Origin: Laspinema palackyanum D2c | Lineage (GTDB): Bacteria > Cyanobacteriota > Cyanobacteriia > Cyanobacteriales > Laspinemataceae | DNA length: 64,000 nucleotides | Assembly: GCF_025370875.1 (NCBI RefSeq) | Contig: NZ_JAMXFD010000008.1 | Span: 62,001 to 126,000, forward strand | Direction: 5' to 3' | Part shown: one piece after another, positions 27,608 to 36,423 of the stretch | Layout of the letters: each line of letters opens with the position of its first letter | Position numbering within the stretch: position 1 is the first letter of the stretch | The notes under the pieces: model-generated | What the model saw: only the letters and a program-made list of their open reading frames with translations | What the model was told of the DNA's origin: nothing | Database searches by the model: none | Program-made: the position numbers and the translations under genes

Positions 27608-28768
27608 CTATAATGCGCCAACCTGTTTTAAGGCTAACTCAGCCGCCCGTTTTTCCGCTTCTTTTTTACTCCGTCCTTTACCCACTCCATACACTTGATT
27701 TCCCACCTTCACCTCCACGGTAAAATCTGGTGCATGATCCGGTCCCGATTGGGCGATCGTTTCATATTTGGGTTGAGTCGGACCGAGATTTCCTTGGACC
27801 CATTCCTGAAAGCGATTTTTGGCATCTAAAAGAATACTAGATTCAGCGGTCAACTTGCGATCTAGAAGACCTTCCGCTGCCGATTCAAATAAAGGTTCGA
27901 CAAAATTGCGGACCGCATCAATCCCAGAGTCCAAGAAATATGCCCCGATAATCGCTTCAAAGGTATCACTCAACAACGAATCATTTTTGCGAGCTTTATC
28001 TTTAATTGCACCTTTCCCCAACTTCATGTTTTTACCCACCTCTAAATAATTGGCAAAATCAGCCAGTTGAGTTTCATCCACTAAAGCCGATCGCAATCGA
28101 GTCAATTGGGATTCATTCAAATCCGGATAAAGCCGGTAAATAAAATGGGTACTTAAAAAATTGAGAACCGAATCGCCTAAAAACTCCAGGGTTTCATTAT
28201 TCTGACCCACCTCGGGATGTTCATTGGCATAAGACCGATGAATTAAAGCCAAATTCAGCAAAGCAGGGTCGCGAAAAGCAGGCAACCTGGGGATATCATC
28301 CAAACTTTCGATAATATGAGATTCATCAGCCACCTCCAGAAGGTCAGGACTAAATCCCCCCCGTTGGACAAAAACAATGACCTTCTTTTTCCGGCTTTTT
28401 AAAACCTGACCTAAACTCGTCAACTCTCCATTCCCCGATACAATAATAAAAATATCAGCCGAATCAGGTTCCACCGCATAATTGACGGAATCGACAATTA
28501 ACTTGTGGTCTACACTATTTCTGTCACCGGAAGGAACATCAACCCGATTAAACCCCAGTTCCGTTAAATATTCGGTATGATTGGGACTTTCATGTTGCCA
28601 ATTAGAGTAAGCATGACACAGCGCCAAATCTCCCTGGGTTGCGGAAAACTCTACTAAAAAATCGGCTCGTTCTGGACTAATTTTGACATTTTGACAATCC
28701 CAATAGAGCGCGACTCGCTTAGAGTTGGTATTGGTTGTTGATTTTGACAATTGGTTGTTAGAAGGCAT
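27608..28768 (-). CDS. NYN-RNase III-dsRBD fusion nuclease
   Basis: A 386-residue protein joining two nucleases. Residues about 15-145 are a NYN/PIN-like domain (ALYWDCQNV, SVDHKLIVDSVNYA, then VSGNGELTSLG). About 150-300 is RNase III with NETLEFLGDSVL and SDTFEAIIGAYFLDSG, so both metal-binding pairs are present. The end (KYETIAQSGPDHAPDF ... GKGRSKKEAEKRAAELAL) is a double-stranded RNA-binding domain. In the NYN part the usual SGDGDF reads SGNGEL, so one acid is lost and one is Glu. I chose ATG 28768 over TTG 28810. Ordinary bacterial RNase III lacks the NYN part. It should cleave structured RNA in the cytosol. Confidence 0.9.
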   Translation of the reverse strand: MPSNNQLSKSTTNTNSKRVALYWDCQNVKISPERADFLVEFSATQGDLALCHAYSNWQHESPNHTEYLTELGFNRVDVPSGDRNSVDHKLIVDSVNYAVEPDSADIFIIVSGNGELTSLGQVLKSRKKKVIVFVQRGGFSPDLLEVADESHIIESLDDIPRLPAFRDPALLNLALIHRSYANEHPEVGQNNETLEFLGDSVLNFLSTHFIYRLYPDLNESQLTRLRSALVDETQLADFANYLEVGKNMKLGKGAIKDKARKNDSLLSDTFEAIIGAYFLDSGIDAVRNFVEPLFESAAEGLLDRKLTAESSILLDAKNRFQEWVQGNLGPTQPKYETIAQSGPDHAPDFTVEVKVGNQVYGVGKGRSKKEAEKRAAELALKQVGAL

Positions 28769-29397
28769 AAGCGTTAGGATTTTGTCTTGATTATATTTTA
28801 AACCACTCAATAAATCAGGTTTAAGGATGAAAGGTATTTAATCCTTAACCCTGACTTTTAATTAACTTATGCTGAATTTGTGGTGTAGTTACACAGTCTG
28901 ACGAGAAAAATTTCCTCTATCCGCCTGTCATTTTGATTATGTAACTACAGCACAGATCCAACAAGAGGGACAACGCAGTTGCCTCGGTGGTTTGGTAAGG
29001 GATGGGGTCAAATTGAGTAGCGATCGCACCTCAGCCGCTTCTCAACGTGAGAACTTAGACCTCAAGAGGGCCAGAAACTCATCAACCACGCTTGAGGAGA
29101 CTCATGCCGCCACTTTAACAAGTGACCCATGCTCTCTCTCCCCTTTAAAATGCGTTAATTGACCAAATTTATAATATCATAAAATTCCGTCCCTTGCTAT
29201 TTCTTCTTTTATATAGATTGTTGCGGTATTCACAATTTTTGGATAAATGCTTATAATGAGTTCAACCATAGTTGATGGCTATAAAAAAGCTTAAGTAGTT
29301 AAAACGAAAATAATAGAGACTCGATATAAATCTAATTTGTTGCCGAATTTCTAAATTTCTGCCACAATAAGAGGGATAAAATTTTAGCCAAACACTT
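28769..29397. other. Intergenic with a 76-bp inverted-repeat element
   Basis: The region divides the RNase III fusion from the methyltransferase (divergent). TGTGGTGTAGTTACA (28879-28893) and its inverse TGTAACTACAGCACA (28940-28954) match at 14 of 15 positions, 46 bp apart. Nothing else is recognised. The last 200 bp are AT-rich and must hold the methyltransferase promoter. Confidence 0.55.
28879..28954. repeat. Inverted-repeat element, 15-bp arms
   Basis: The two arms (see the intergenic entry) enclose 46 bp with no coding sequence. It could be a small non-autonomous element or a binding site for a dimeric regulator; only the symmetry is seen. Confidence 0.55.
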
Positions 29398-30249
29398 ATG
29401 ACCCTCCTCTCTAATTTGATTCACCAGTTAGGCAAGCCCTATTTTCAGACTGATCAATGCTTAATTTATCATAGAGACTGCTTAGAAGGGTTTGCGTTGC
29501 TTCCTGACCAAAGCATTCATCTAACCCTAACCAGTCCACCTTATAATATTGGGAAAGAATATGAAAAGCAACTTCCCCTAGATAAATATTTGGACTGGTG
29601 TGAACAGTGGATTGCTGAAATTTACCGGATTGCTTATCCCAGTGGGTCATTTTGGCTCAACTTAGGCTATCTGTCCATCCGAGATCGAGCCAAAGCGATT
29701 CCTATTCCCTATTTACTATGGAATAGAGTCCCCTTTTATCTTATCCAGGAAATTATTTGGCACTATGGCGCGGGAGTAGCCGGAAGCAAGTTTTTTTCTC
29801 CCCGTAATGAAAAGTTTCTCTGGTACGTTAAGAACCCCGAAAATTATACGTTTAATCTTGATGAAGTTAGGGACCCTAATGTGAAATATCCGAATCAAAA
29901 AAAGAATGGTAAGATAAAAGTCAACTTAAAAGGAAAAAATCCGACCGATGTTTGGGATTTTCCCAAAGTCACCTCGGGAAAAAATCGGTCATCAAAAGAA
30001 CGCACCTCTCATCCGGCTCAATTCCCCATTGCGGTTATTGAAAGAATTATTAAGGCATCATCTAACCCCAACGAAATCATTTTAGATCCCTTCATGGGTT
30101 CAGGAACTACCGGACTTGTTGCTTTGGATTTAGGGCGTCCAGTTATTGGATTTGAGATGCGGGAAGATTACTGCGAAATAGCCGCTAACAGAATTGAAGA
30201 TTTTCTCCGTAAAAAAGCAGAATGTAATGCTCAATTATCTTTATTTTAA
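29398..30249 (+). CDS. DNA methyltransferase of ScaI-type system (probably N4-cytosine)
   Basis: A 283-residue beta-class enzyme. The catalytic motif IV comes first (TSPPYNIG, S46-P-P-Y49), and the AdoMet-binding motif I comes last (DPFMGSGTTGLVALDLG from D230, then VIGFEMREDYCEIA). SPPY rather than DPPY favours N4-cytosine methylation. Its stop is 17 bp from the convergent stop of a ScaI-type endonuclease, so the two form a restriction-modification pair. ScaI recognises AGTACT and its partner makes N4-methylcytosine, which fits. ATG 29398 lies in an AT-rich leader. The pair is AT-richer than its surroundings, as in transferred modules. Confidence 0.9.
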   Translation: MTLLSNLIHQLGKPYFQTDQCLIYHRDCLEGFALLPDQSIHLTLTSPPYNIGKEYEKQLPLDKYLDWCEQWIAEIYRIAYPSGSFWLNLGYLSIRDRAKAIPIPYLLWNRVPFYLIQEIIWHYGAGVAGSKFFSPRNEKFLWYVKNPENYTFNLDEVRDPNVKYPNQKKNGKIKVNLKGKNPTDVWDFPKVTSGKNRSSKERTSHPAQFPIAVIERIIKASSNPNEIILDPFMGSGTTGLVALDLGRPVIGFEMREDYCEIAANRIEDFLRKKAECNAQLSLF

Positions 30250-30266
30250 TTGTAGAAATAACTAAA

Positions 30267-30878
30267 TTATAAGGGTAATGTTAAGAGTTTATATCGTTCA
30301 ACATCAGGACTTAATTTGGCTTGCTGACCCGTGGCTGCCGCTTGTCCTTTCCAATCGTCCCCATCTATCCATCCAAAACGGACTAATGTAATTTGAGGTT
30401 TTTGGATTTGGGTAATATTTTTGTCGAACTTTTGAAAGTTAATGACTAAATAATATCCTGATTTATCTTTTTTCTTTACAGTTCGGCCCGTTGTGCTAGT
30501 CTGTGCGTAACTTCGATTCCCGTAAGTGCTGCGAGCGCTTGAAGATGTTTTGATTTCAATGGAAAATCGAGGAGCGGGAATATAGACTAAATCCTTCTCT
30601 CCATCATTTTGTTCACGACGCCAAAAATTAGGGTAGCGACGACTAAATTCTAAAGGAATCAATTCATGTAAAAAGTAGCCCATTATCTGGGGACGTGGAA
30701 AAAAATCAACTCCAATCCTATATCCTCCACTGGTGATGTTTGATTCAAATATTTCCGCCCATACTTTGAGGACAACTTCATAAATTTCCGGCGAATTGAT
30801 GGGATGTTGTTCTATCAATTCTTTCGTCTTGTTTTCCCAAGCGCTGATCGGAAGTTCATGATACGGGGAAGTATTCAT
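30267..30878 (-). CDS. ScaI-family restriction endonuclease
   Basis: A 203-residue protein. The PD-(D/E)XK core is EKDLVYIPAPRFSIEIKTSS with D96, E108 and K110. Other features I associate with the ScaI family are FFPRPQIMGYFLHELIPLE, GNRSYAQTST, KSGYYLVINFQKF, VRFGWIDGDDWKGQ and TGQQAKL. It should cut unmodified double-stranded DNA, probably at AGTACT. Its start overlaps the stop of the controller gene upstream by 4 bases (ATGA), so translation is coupled, the standard arrangement for delayed endonuclease expression. All catalytic residues are present. Confidence 0.88.
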   Translation of the reverse strand: MNTSPYHELPISAWENKTKELIEQHPINSPEIYEVVLKVWAEIFESNITSGGYRIGVDFFPRPQIMGYFLHELIPLEFSRRYPNFWRREQNDGEKDLVYIPAPRFSIEIKTSSSARSTYGNRSYAQTSTTGRTVKKKDKSGYYLVINFQKFDKNITQIQKPQITLVRFGWIDGDDWKGQAAATGQQAKLSPDVERYKLLTLPL

Positions 30879-31096
30879 TCAATCTCCTTCATCAGTTCAC
30901 TGGGGGTAACTCCGAGTGCCTTGGCTAACCGCAAAATATTTAACAGCGCCATGTTTCTCTCGCCCCGCTCAATTCCGCCAATATAGTTACGATGCAGCCC
31001 TGATCGCTCGGCTAACTGTTCCTGAGAAAGATTTTGTGATTTTCTCAGCATCCGCACGCGATCGCCAAATTTTTGGAGTTCAGGATTTACGCTCAC
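30875..31096 (-). CDS. Restriction-modification controller protein (XRE HTH)
   Basis: A 73-residue helix-turn-helix protein: RVRMLRKSQNLSQEQLAERSG then LHRNYIGGIERGERNMALLN and ILRLAKALGVTPSELM. The RxYIxxIERGxRN pattern is that of C proteins, which bind C-boxes upstream of their own gene. They first repress, then activate, the C-R operon so that methylation precedes restriction. The overlap with the endonuclease gene and a perfect inverted repeat 36-50 bp upstream support this role. It could be a generic XRE regulator, but position and size favour the controller. Confidence 0.88.
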   Translation of the reverse strand: MSVNPELQKFGDRVRMLRKSQNLSQEQLAERSGLHRNYIGGIERGERNMALLNILRLAKALGVTPSELMKEIE

Positions 31097-31131
31097 TCTT
31101 TGAGCTTAGGACGCGCGAACACTTCTATCTA

Positions 31132-31146
31132 CACACTATGAGTGTG
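31132..31146 (-). promoter_or_regulatory. Candidate C-box operator
   Basis: CACACT-ATG-AGTGTG is a perfect 6-bp inverted repeat with a 3-bp centre, ending 36 bp before the controller start. C-boxes are short symmetrical sites of this kind placed at the -35/-10 region. A second half-related site was not clearly found. Confidence 0.45.
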
Positions 31147-31326
31147 ATTTTAGAGACATTCATTTAGGCAGAAGTTTGAACCTCCGACAGACTGCTGGGG
31201 ATCTGATATCTTAGATGGGGTATTGCTTCCAGTCCAAGGCGCTTCAACCTTTGAGCGATATTCCCCGGGTTTCCGCTGAGGATTCCCTCCATAAAGTTAT
31301 CTACCCATAAATCTAAGGACCCTATT

Positions 31327-33402
31327 ATGGCAAATCATTTGGCAGAGACTCAAAGTTTGTATCTTCGGAAACACGCGGAGAACCCGATCGATTGGTGGCC
31401 CTGGTGTGACGAAGCATTAGCAACCGCCAAGGCACAGAATAAACCAATTTTTCTGTCCATTGGGTATTCCAGTTGCCACTGGTGTACCGTCATGGAAGGA
31501 GAAGCGTTCTCCAGTGAGGCGATCGCCTCCTATATGAACGCCAACTTTCTGCCGATTAAAGTCGATCGCGAGGAACGACCCGATATCGACAGTATCTATA
31601 TGCAAGCCTTGCAAATGATGACCGGCCAAGGCGGTTGGCCCTTGAATATTTTTCTCACCCCCGATGACCTTGTACCCTTTTATGGCGGAACTTACTTCCC
31701 CGTGGAACCCCGCTATGGTCGTCCTGGTTTCCTAGAATTGCTGCAAGCCATTCGCCGCTACTATGACCTCGAAAAAGGCAAACTCGAAGCCTTCAAAGAA
31801 GAAATTATGGGTCATCTCCAACAGGCAGCGACCCTACCAGGAACCGAGGACCTCCCCGAAGAACTCCTCTGGAAAGGATTGGAAACCAGTGTCACGGTGA
31901 TTGCTCATCGGGAATATGGACCGAGCTTTCCCATGATGCCTTATGCCCAACTGGTCCTGCAATCAACTCGGTTTGACCGAGAATCGGAATATGACCCGAG
32001 GAGTGCGATCGCCCAACGGGGTTTTGACCTCGCCTCTGGTGGCATTTATGACGCCGTTGCCGGTGGTTTTCATCGCTACACCGTCGATCCCACCTGGACG
32101 GTCCCCCACTTTGAAAAAATGCTTTATGATAACGGTCAGATTGTCGAATTTTTAGCCAATCTCTGGAGTGAAGGCATCCAAGAACCGGGATTTGAATGGG
32201 CCGTTGCTGGAACAATCCAATGGCTTAAGCGAGAAATGACTGCCCCGGAAGGCTATTTTTACGCCGCCCAAGATGCTGATAGTTTCATCACTCCCCAGGA
32301 CAAAGAACCAGAAGAAGGCGCATTTTATGTTTGGACCTATCAGGAATTAGAAAGTCTCTTAACACCCGAAGAATTCACCGCACTCAACCAACAATTTTTC
32401 CTCACTTCCGAGGGCAATTTTGAAGGAAAAATTGTCTTAAAACGGACTAATCTCCAGACCCTCAGTTCCACGGTAGAAACGGCTTTAACCAAGCTATTTA
32501 AGGTGCGTTATGGGGCCTTACCCGAAGCCGTTCAAACCTTTTCTCCGGCTTGTAACAATGACGAAGCTAAAACCCGCAATTGGCCTGGTCGGATTCCTCC
32601 AGTCACTGACCCGAAAATGATTGTCGCTTGGAATAGTTTGATGATTTCTGGACTGGCAAGAGCAGCGGTGGTGTTTGACAATCGGGAATATGCCACCTTA
32701 GCTACCACTGCCGCTAATTTTATTCTGGAGCATCAATGGGTTCAAGGTCGTTTGCATCGCCTCAATTATGAGGGTCAAGCCGCAGTGCTCGCCCAATCGG
32801 AAGATTATGCTTTGTTGATTAAAGCCTTATTGGATTTAGAACAAATGAAACAGGTTCATGCTTCTGATTCCAATTGGTTAGAAAAAGCAATTCAGGTTCA
32901 GGAAGAGTTTGATGAGTTTCTCTGGAGTGTGGAATTGGGGGGATATTTTAATACGGCGAAAGATAGCAGTAGTGATTTGATTGTCCGGGAACGCAGTTAT
33001 ACGGATAATGCGACCCCGGCAGCTAATGGGGTGGCGATCGCCTCTTTAATTCGGTTATCTATGCTTACCGAAGACTTGACCTATCTCGATCGCGCCTTTA
33101 ATGCTCTCAAATCCTTTGGGGCCATTATGGACCGCGCACCTTCCGCCTGTCCGAGTCTGTTTGGTGCCTTGGATTGGTATCGTCATCACACCCTAGTTCG
33201 CACGTCTGGCAGTCGCATTCCCGGGTTAATGGCTCAATATTTTCCTACTTGCATTTTTGAGGATAAGTCAGACCTCCCCCCGGAGGCGATCGGCTTAGTC
33301 TGTGAGGGCCTCTCCTGTAAAGAACCCGCCACCACAGCCGAACAACTATTAGAACAGATGCAAGGGGCTCAAGTCAGACTCTCCCAGCGATCGGGCGGTT
33401 AG
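31327..33402 (+). CDS. DUF255/YyaL-type thioredoxin-domain protein
   Basis: A 691-residue protein. The N-terminal thioredoxin-like domain has SIGYSSCHWCTVME with C50-H-W-C53, and TGQGGWPLNIFLTPD and GGTYFPVEPRYGRPGF follow. The rest is an alpha/alpha barrel like six-hairpin glycosidases and epimerases (GIYDAVAGGFHRY, HFEKMLYDNGQ, AQDADS, MIVAWNSLMISGLARAA). The family (YyaL, SPATA20 in animals) is widespread but its reaction is unknown. ATG 31327 matches the usual start MANHLAETQSLYL. It is monocistronic and followed by a repeat block. Confidence 0.9.
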   Translation: MANHLAETQSLYLRKHAENPIDWWPWCDEALATAKAQNKPIFLSIGYSSCHWCTVMEGEAFSSEAIASYMNANFLPIKVDREERPDIDSIYMQALQMMTGQGGWPLNIFLTPDDLVPFYGGTYFPVEPRYGRPGFLELLQAIRRYYDLEKGKLEAFKEEIMGHLQQAATLPGTEDLPEELLWKGLETSVTVIAHREYGPSFPMMPYAQLVLQSTRFDRESEYDPRSAIAQRGFDLASGGIYDAVAGGFHRYTVDPTWTVPHFEKMLYDNGQIVEFLANLWSEGIQEPGFEWAVAGTIQWLKREMTAPEGYFYAAQDADSFITPQDKEPEEGAFYVWTYQELESLLTPEEFTALNQQFFLTSEGNFEGKIVLKRTNLQTLSSTVETALTKLFKVRYGALPEAVQTFSPACNNDEAKTRNWPGRIPPVTDPKMIVAWNSLMISGLARAAVVFDNREYATLATTAANFILEHQWVQGRLHRLNYEGQAAVLAQSEDYALLIKALLDLEQMKQVHASDSNWLEKAIQVQEEFDEFLWSVELGGYFNTAKDSSSDLIVRERSYTDNATPAANGVAIASLIRLSMLTEDLTYLDRAFNALKSFGAIMDRAPSACPSLFGALDWYRHHTLVRTSGSRIPGLMAQYFPTCIFEDKSDLPPEAIGLVCEGLSCKEPATTAEQLLEQMQGAQVRLSQRSGG

Positions 33403-33417
33403 TCTTCCTTTGTCCCG

Positions 33418-33700
33418 CAGCAACACCCGACGGGGGATAAATCCCCCGTCTAACAGCTTAAGTCGGTTGAAACCGACTGAAAACACCACTGGATCAGACT
33501 TTCAGTCGGTTTCAACGGAAATCTTCTATCTGTGGCAACAACCGTTGGGGGTTAAAAACTTTTAGCTGAATAGCTCAAGTCGGTTAAAAACCGACTAAAA
33601 ACACCACTGGATAAGACTTTCAGTCGGTTTTTAACCGACTTGAGCTGTTAGGCGGGGGTTTAAACCCCCGCCTGGTGTTGCCACTTTACCGGGTATCGCC
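33418..33700. repeat. Nested palindromic repeats, copies G1 and G2
   Basis: Two copies in tandem fill the space between the stop codons of the DUF255 gene and ftsI. G1 (33418-33535) begins CAACACCCGACGGGGGATAA, pairing with ATCCCCCGTC, but its right arm is lost after TTTCAACGG. G2 (33535-33690) has a damaged left GC block (CGTTGGGGGTTAAAAAC) and an intact right end, GGCGGGGGTT/AACCCCCGCC. In G1 the stem is GACGGGGG/CCCCCGTC, a paired change from GGCGGGGG/CCCCCGCC. Confidence 0.86.
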
Positions 33701-33703
33701 ACT

Positions 33704-35653
33704 TTACTCCCCAGACTCCTCAACCTCGGGGGTTTCAACCTGTGAAGAAGGGGGGATACCCTCAATTTGAATCAGGGATTCCATGATTTCTTTGACAATG
33801 GGCGCAGCGACGGTTCCCCCATAGCCGCCTACAGGTTCATCCACGGCGGCGAGGACGACATAGCGGGGATTATCGGCGGGTAAAATGGCCACAAAACTGG
33901 CGATGCGGGCGTAGTCGGAGTAACCCGTGCCATCATCGGATGCTTTTTGAGAGGTCCCGGTTTTTCCGGCAATTCGATATCCGGGAATTTGGGCGGCGCT
34001 GCCGGTGCCGTCAGTGATGGCATCCTCCATCATCGCCACGACTGCTTGAGTGGTGGCGGGGGAAAAGACTTGGCGCTTGGGACGGAGGTCCGGTTCCCAA
34101 TACTGGCGTCCTTGACTATCAAAGAGTCCCCGGACGACATGGGGGGTGACGAGATAGCCTTCATTGGCTAAAGCGCCGTTAATTTGGACCAGTTGGAGGG
34201 GGGTCAGGGAAAGACCTTGGCCGAAGGAGGCGGTGGCAGCATTAACCGGGGAGGCCATAAATTCGGCTCGCGATCGCAGTTGACTGGCAGTTTCAAAGGG
34301 TAAGTCTGCGCCGATGATGTCCCCGATGCCTAGGCGTTGTAACCAACTGTAAAAGACCCGCGATCGCATCTGTTCGATAATATGCACCATCCCCACATTA
34401 CTGGAATAGCGGATGATTTCGGTCACGGTGAGATTGCCTCGACCGGCCCCATCGGAGTTAGAAATGGGCCATTCATCCACATAAATCCGCCCTTCATCAT
34501 AAAAGACGCTGTTGGGTTCAATGGCACCGGCTTCTAAGGCGATCGCCACCGTAATCGGTTTAAAGGTTGATCCCGGTTCATATAAATCCGTCAGCGCCCA
34601 GTTTTTAAATAACTCCACATCGGCTTTAAAATATTGGTTCGGGTCGTAGGAGGGGTCGCAAACTAGGGCTAAGATTTCTCCGGTTTTGGCATCCATAACG
34701 ATCGCCGTGCCCCGTTTGGCATTCCACTGTTTCCGATGTTTTTCTAAAGCGACCCTTGCCGCTTGTTGCAACCGGGAATCTAGGGTGATTTGCAAATGCA
34801 AATCGTCCAGGCGCATAAATTCCGCCGGTACCGGGTCGGGGATCAGCGAACCCCATAAGCGACGGTCCAGTTCTAAGGAGGCTTCCCGGGCGAGTAGGTG
34901 CTGGTGGCTGGCTTCTATCCCGGCTTGACCGTTGCCTTCTGTATCCACATATCCCACCACATCTGCGGCTAAGTTTTCCTGGGGATAGTAGCGGGCGCTA
35001 TTTTGCTCTAATTCCAGTCCATCCAGGAAGATATCTCGGATGCGATCGGCATTTTCCTCCGAGATGCCGATCGCCACCGCCACTCCACTTTCGGATTGAT
35101 TAAATTTTCCAAAGAGTTCCGCACTGGTTTGATTCAGAATTGGGGCAAGGGTAACTGCCATCTCTTCTTTAGAGATTTTAAACAGTTTGGGATGAGCATA
35201 TAGGGTATAAACTGGGCGATCCAGAGCTAAAACGTTGCCACTGCGATCGACGATCGCCCGTCGGGGAATAAACGGTTGCAATTTCACATCTTGCTGCTGT
35301 CGGGCTTGTTCTTGTAAGTCCTGCCCGTTCACAATTTGCAATCGATACAAATTCCCACTCAATCCCAACATTCCAGCCATTAAAACCCCCCAGACTACCG
35401 CAAATCTCATGCGCGGATTTCCCAATCGCGTCAGGGCGCGGACACCTCGCCTCATGCGCGGCGAACTGTTCAAATTCTCCAGAATTAATAATAAAAATGC
35501 CAGGGGTAACAGTAAGAGCAAGTTTTTACCGCTCTCTTTTCCTCGCTTATTCCGAGCAGTCCCCCGGTTGTTTTTTTTCGCGCGTTTAGATTGGGTTTGG
35601 GGATGAGAGTTCCGCTGCAAACTTCCCCCAGGGTGTGGAATCCTTGATGCCAT
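33704..35653 (-). CDS. ftsI: Peptidoglycan transpeptidase FtsI (PBP3/PBP2-type)
   Basis: FtsI crosslinks septal peptidoglycan. The 649-residue protein has a long basic cytoplasmic tail, a membrane segment (FAVVWGVLMAGMLGLSGNL, about 84-102), a pedestal domain and a transpeptidase domain. The penicillin-binding motifs are S362-T-F-K365 in EPGSTFKPI, SSN in YSSNVGMVH, and K564-T-G-T in AGKTGTSQK. The cytoplasmic tail of roughly 80 residues (KRAKKNNRGTARNKRGKES) is longer than in E. coli. It lies 122 bp downstream of an FtsL-like gene on the same strand, the classical order. Confidence 0.93.
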   Translation of the reverse strand: MASRIPHPGGSLQRNSHPQTQSKRAKKNNRGTARNKRGKESGKNLLLLLPLAFLLLILENLNSSPRMRRGVRALTRLGNPRMRFAVVWGVLMAGMLGLSGNLYRLQIVNGQDLQEQARQQQDVKLQPFIPRRAIVDRSGNVLALDRPVYTLYAHPKLFKISKEEMAVTLAPILNQTSAELFGKFNQSESGVAVAIGISEENADRIRDIFLDGLELEQNSARYYPQENLAADVVGYVDTEGNGQAGIEASHQHLLAREASLELDRRLWGSLIPDPVPAEFMRLDDLHLQITLDSRLQQAARVALEKHRKQWNAKRGTAIVMDAKTGEILALVCDPSYDPNQYFKADVELFKNWALTDLYEPGSTFKPITVAIALEAGAIEPNSVFYDEGRIYVDEWPISNSDGAGRGNLTVTEIIRYSSNVGMVHIIEQMRSRVFYSWLQRLGIGDIIGADLPFETASQLRSRAEFMASPVNAATASFGQGLSLTPLQLVQINGALANEGYLVTPHVVRGLFDSQGRQYWEPDLRPKRQVFSPATTQAVVAMMEDAITDGTGSAAQIPGYRIAGKTGTSQKASDDGTGYSDYARIASFVAILPADNPRYVVLAAVDEPVGGYGGTVAAPIVKEIMESLIQIEGIPPSSQVETPEVEESGE

Positions 35654-35775
35654 ATTCCGCTCGTACAGTGTAATCAGGTTGGAGAATTTGAAGGCTTTTC
35701 TTCCAGAATTAATTCAGGCGATATTCCCCGGTTTAGGTCAGACATGAGTCGGGTTTAATCCCGGACTTTTGGAGG

Positions 35776-36423
35776 TTAATATCCCACGGGTCGGGTATCA
35801 GAAGTTGGGGGTTCTTCCCCGATTATTTCTTCTGTTGCTGGGGGTTCTACTGGGGTGGGTTTTAAAAATATCATTTGTTTTAAGTTGGGGGTTACTAAAC
35901 CGCTTCCCGGTTCTTCCGCTTGTTTGGAAAATTGGGTTTTTAAACTTTCGTTGGTTGTGGTCAGTTTTCGCTCTTGGCGGCGCAGACTTTCCAACTCTCG
36001 GAAGGAATTACCCCACTGTTGCTGATAGTAAACAGTGCTGCCATAGATGAATAAGGCGGCACTGACGAGGAGGAAGGTGGCAAAGGATGAAACGGTTTGT
36101 GCTTTCACGAGCGATCGCAACCAAAAGGGAATAGCCCAAGGATTTGAGGTAGACTGATTTCTCGTTACTTTGTTCTTTCTGGATTCGCTTGTCTTCGGGT
36201 TAGGGGTTAATCCTTCTCGGACTCGGGGACTGGATTGAGCCGATCGCAAAGGGGTGACTTGAGCAGGGGTGGGGGAGGCGATCGCTAGGTTTTCTTTCGC
36301 TTTTCTTTGGCGAGTTGCGATCGAGGTTACTTTATTACTGGATGTGCCTGCCGAAGTTGGACGGGACCTGATTTTTCTCGGAGCATTTGAGGGTCTGAAC
36401 GCAACTGTCATAACTTTAACCAA
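35776..36423 (-). CDS. FtsL-like bitopic division protein
   Basis: A 215-residue protein with a basic, disordered cytoplasmic part (residues 1-110), one membrane helix (SFATFLLVSAALFIYGSTVY, about 116-135) and a coiled coil (SFRELESLRRQERKLTTTN, ESLKTQFSKQ) followed by a Pro-rich tail. This layout and its place directly upstream of ftsI fit FtsL, which recruits FtsW/FtsI to the septum. Sequence similarity to FtsL is always weak, so the name is an inference. It could also be a generic septum-formation-initiator-like protein. The cytoplasmic part is unusually long for FtsL. Confidence 0.65.
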   Translation of the reverse strand: MVKVMTVAFRPSNAPRKIRSRPTSAGTSSNKVTSIATRQRKAKENLAIASPTPAQVTPLRSAQSSPRVREGLTPNPKTSESRKNKVTRNQSTSNPWAIPFWLRSLVKAQTVSSFATFLLVSAALFIYGSTVYYQQQWGNSFRELESLRRQERKLTTTNESLKTQFSKQAEEPGSGLVTPNLKQMIFLKPTPVEPPATEEIIGEEPPTSDTRPVGY

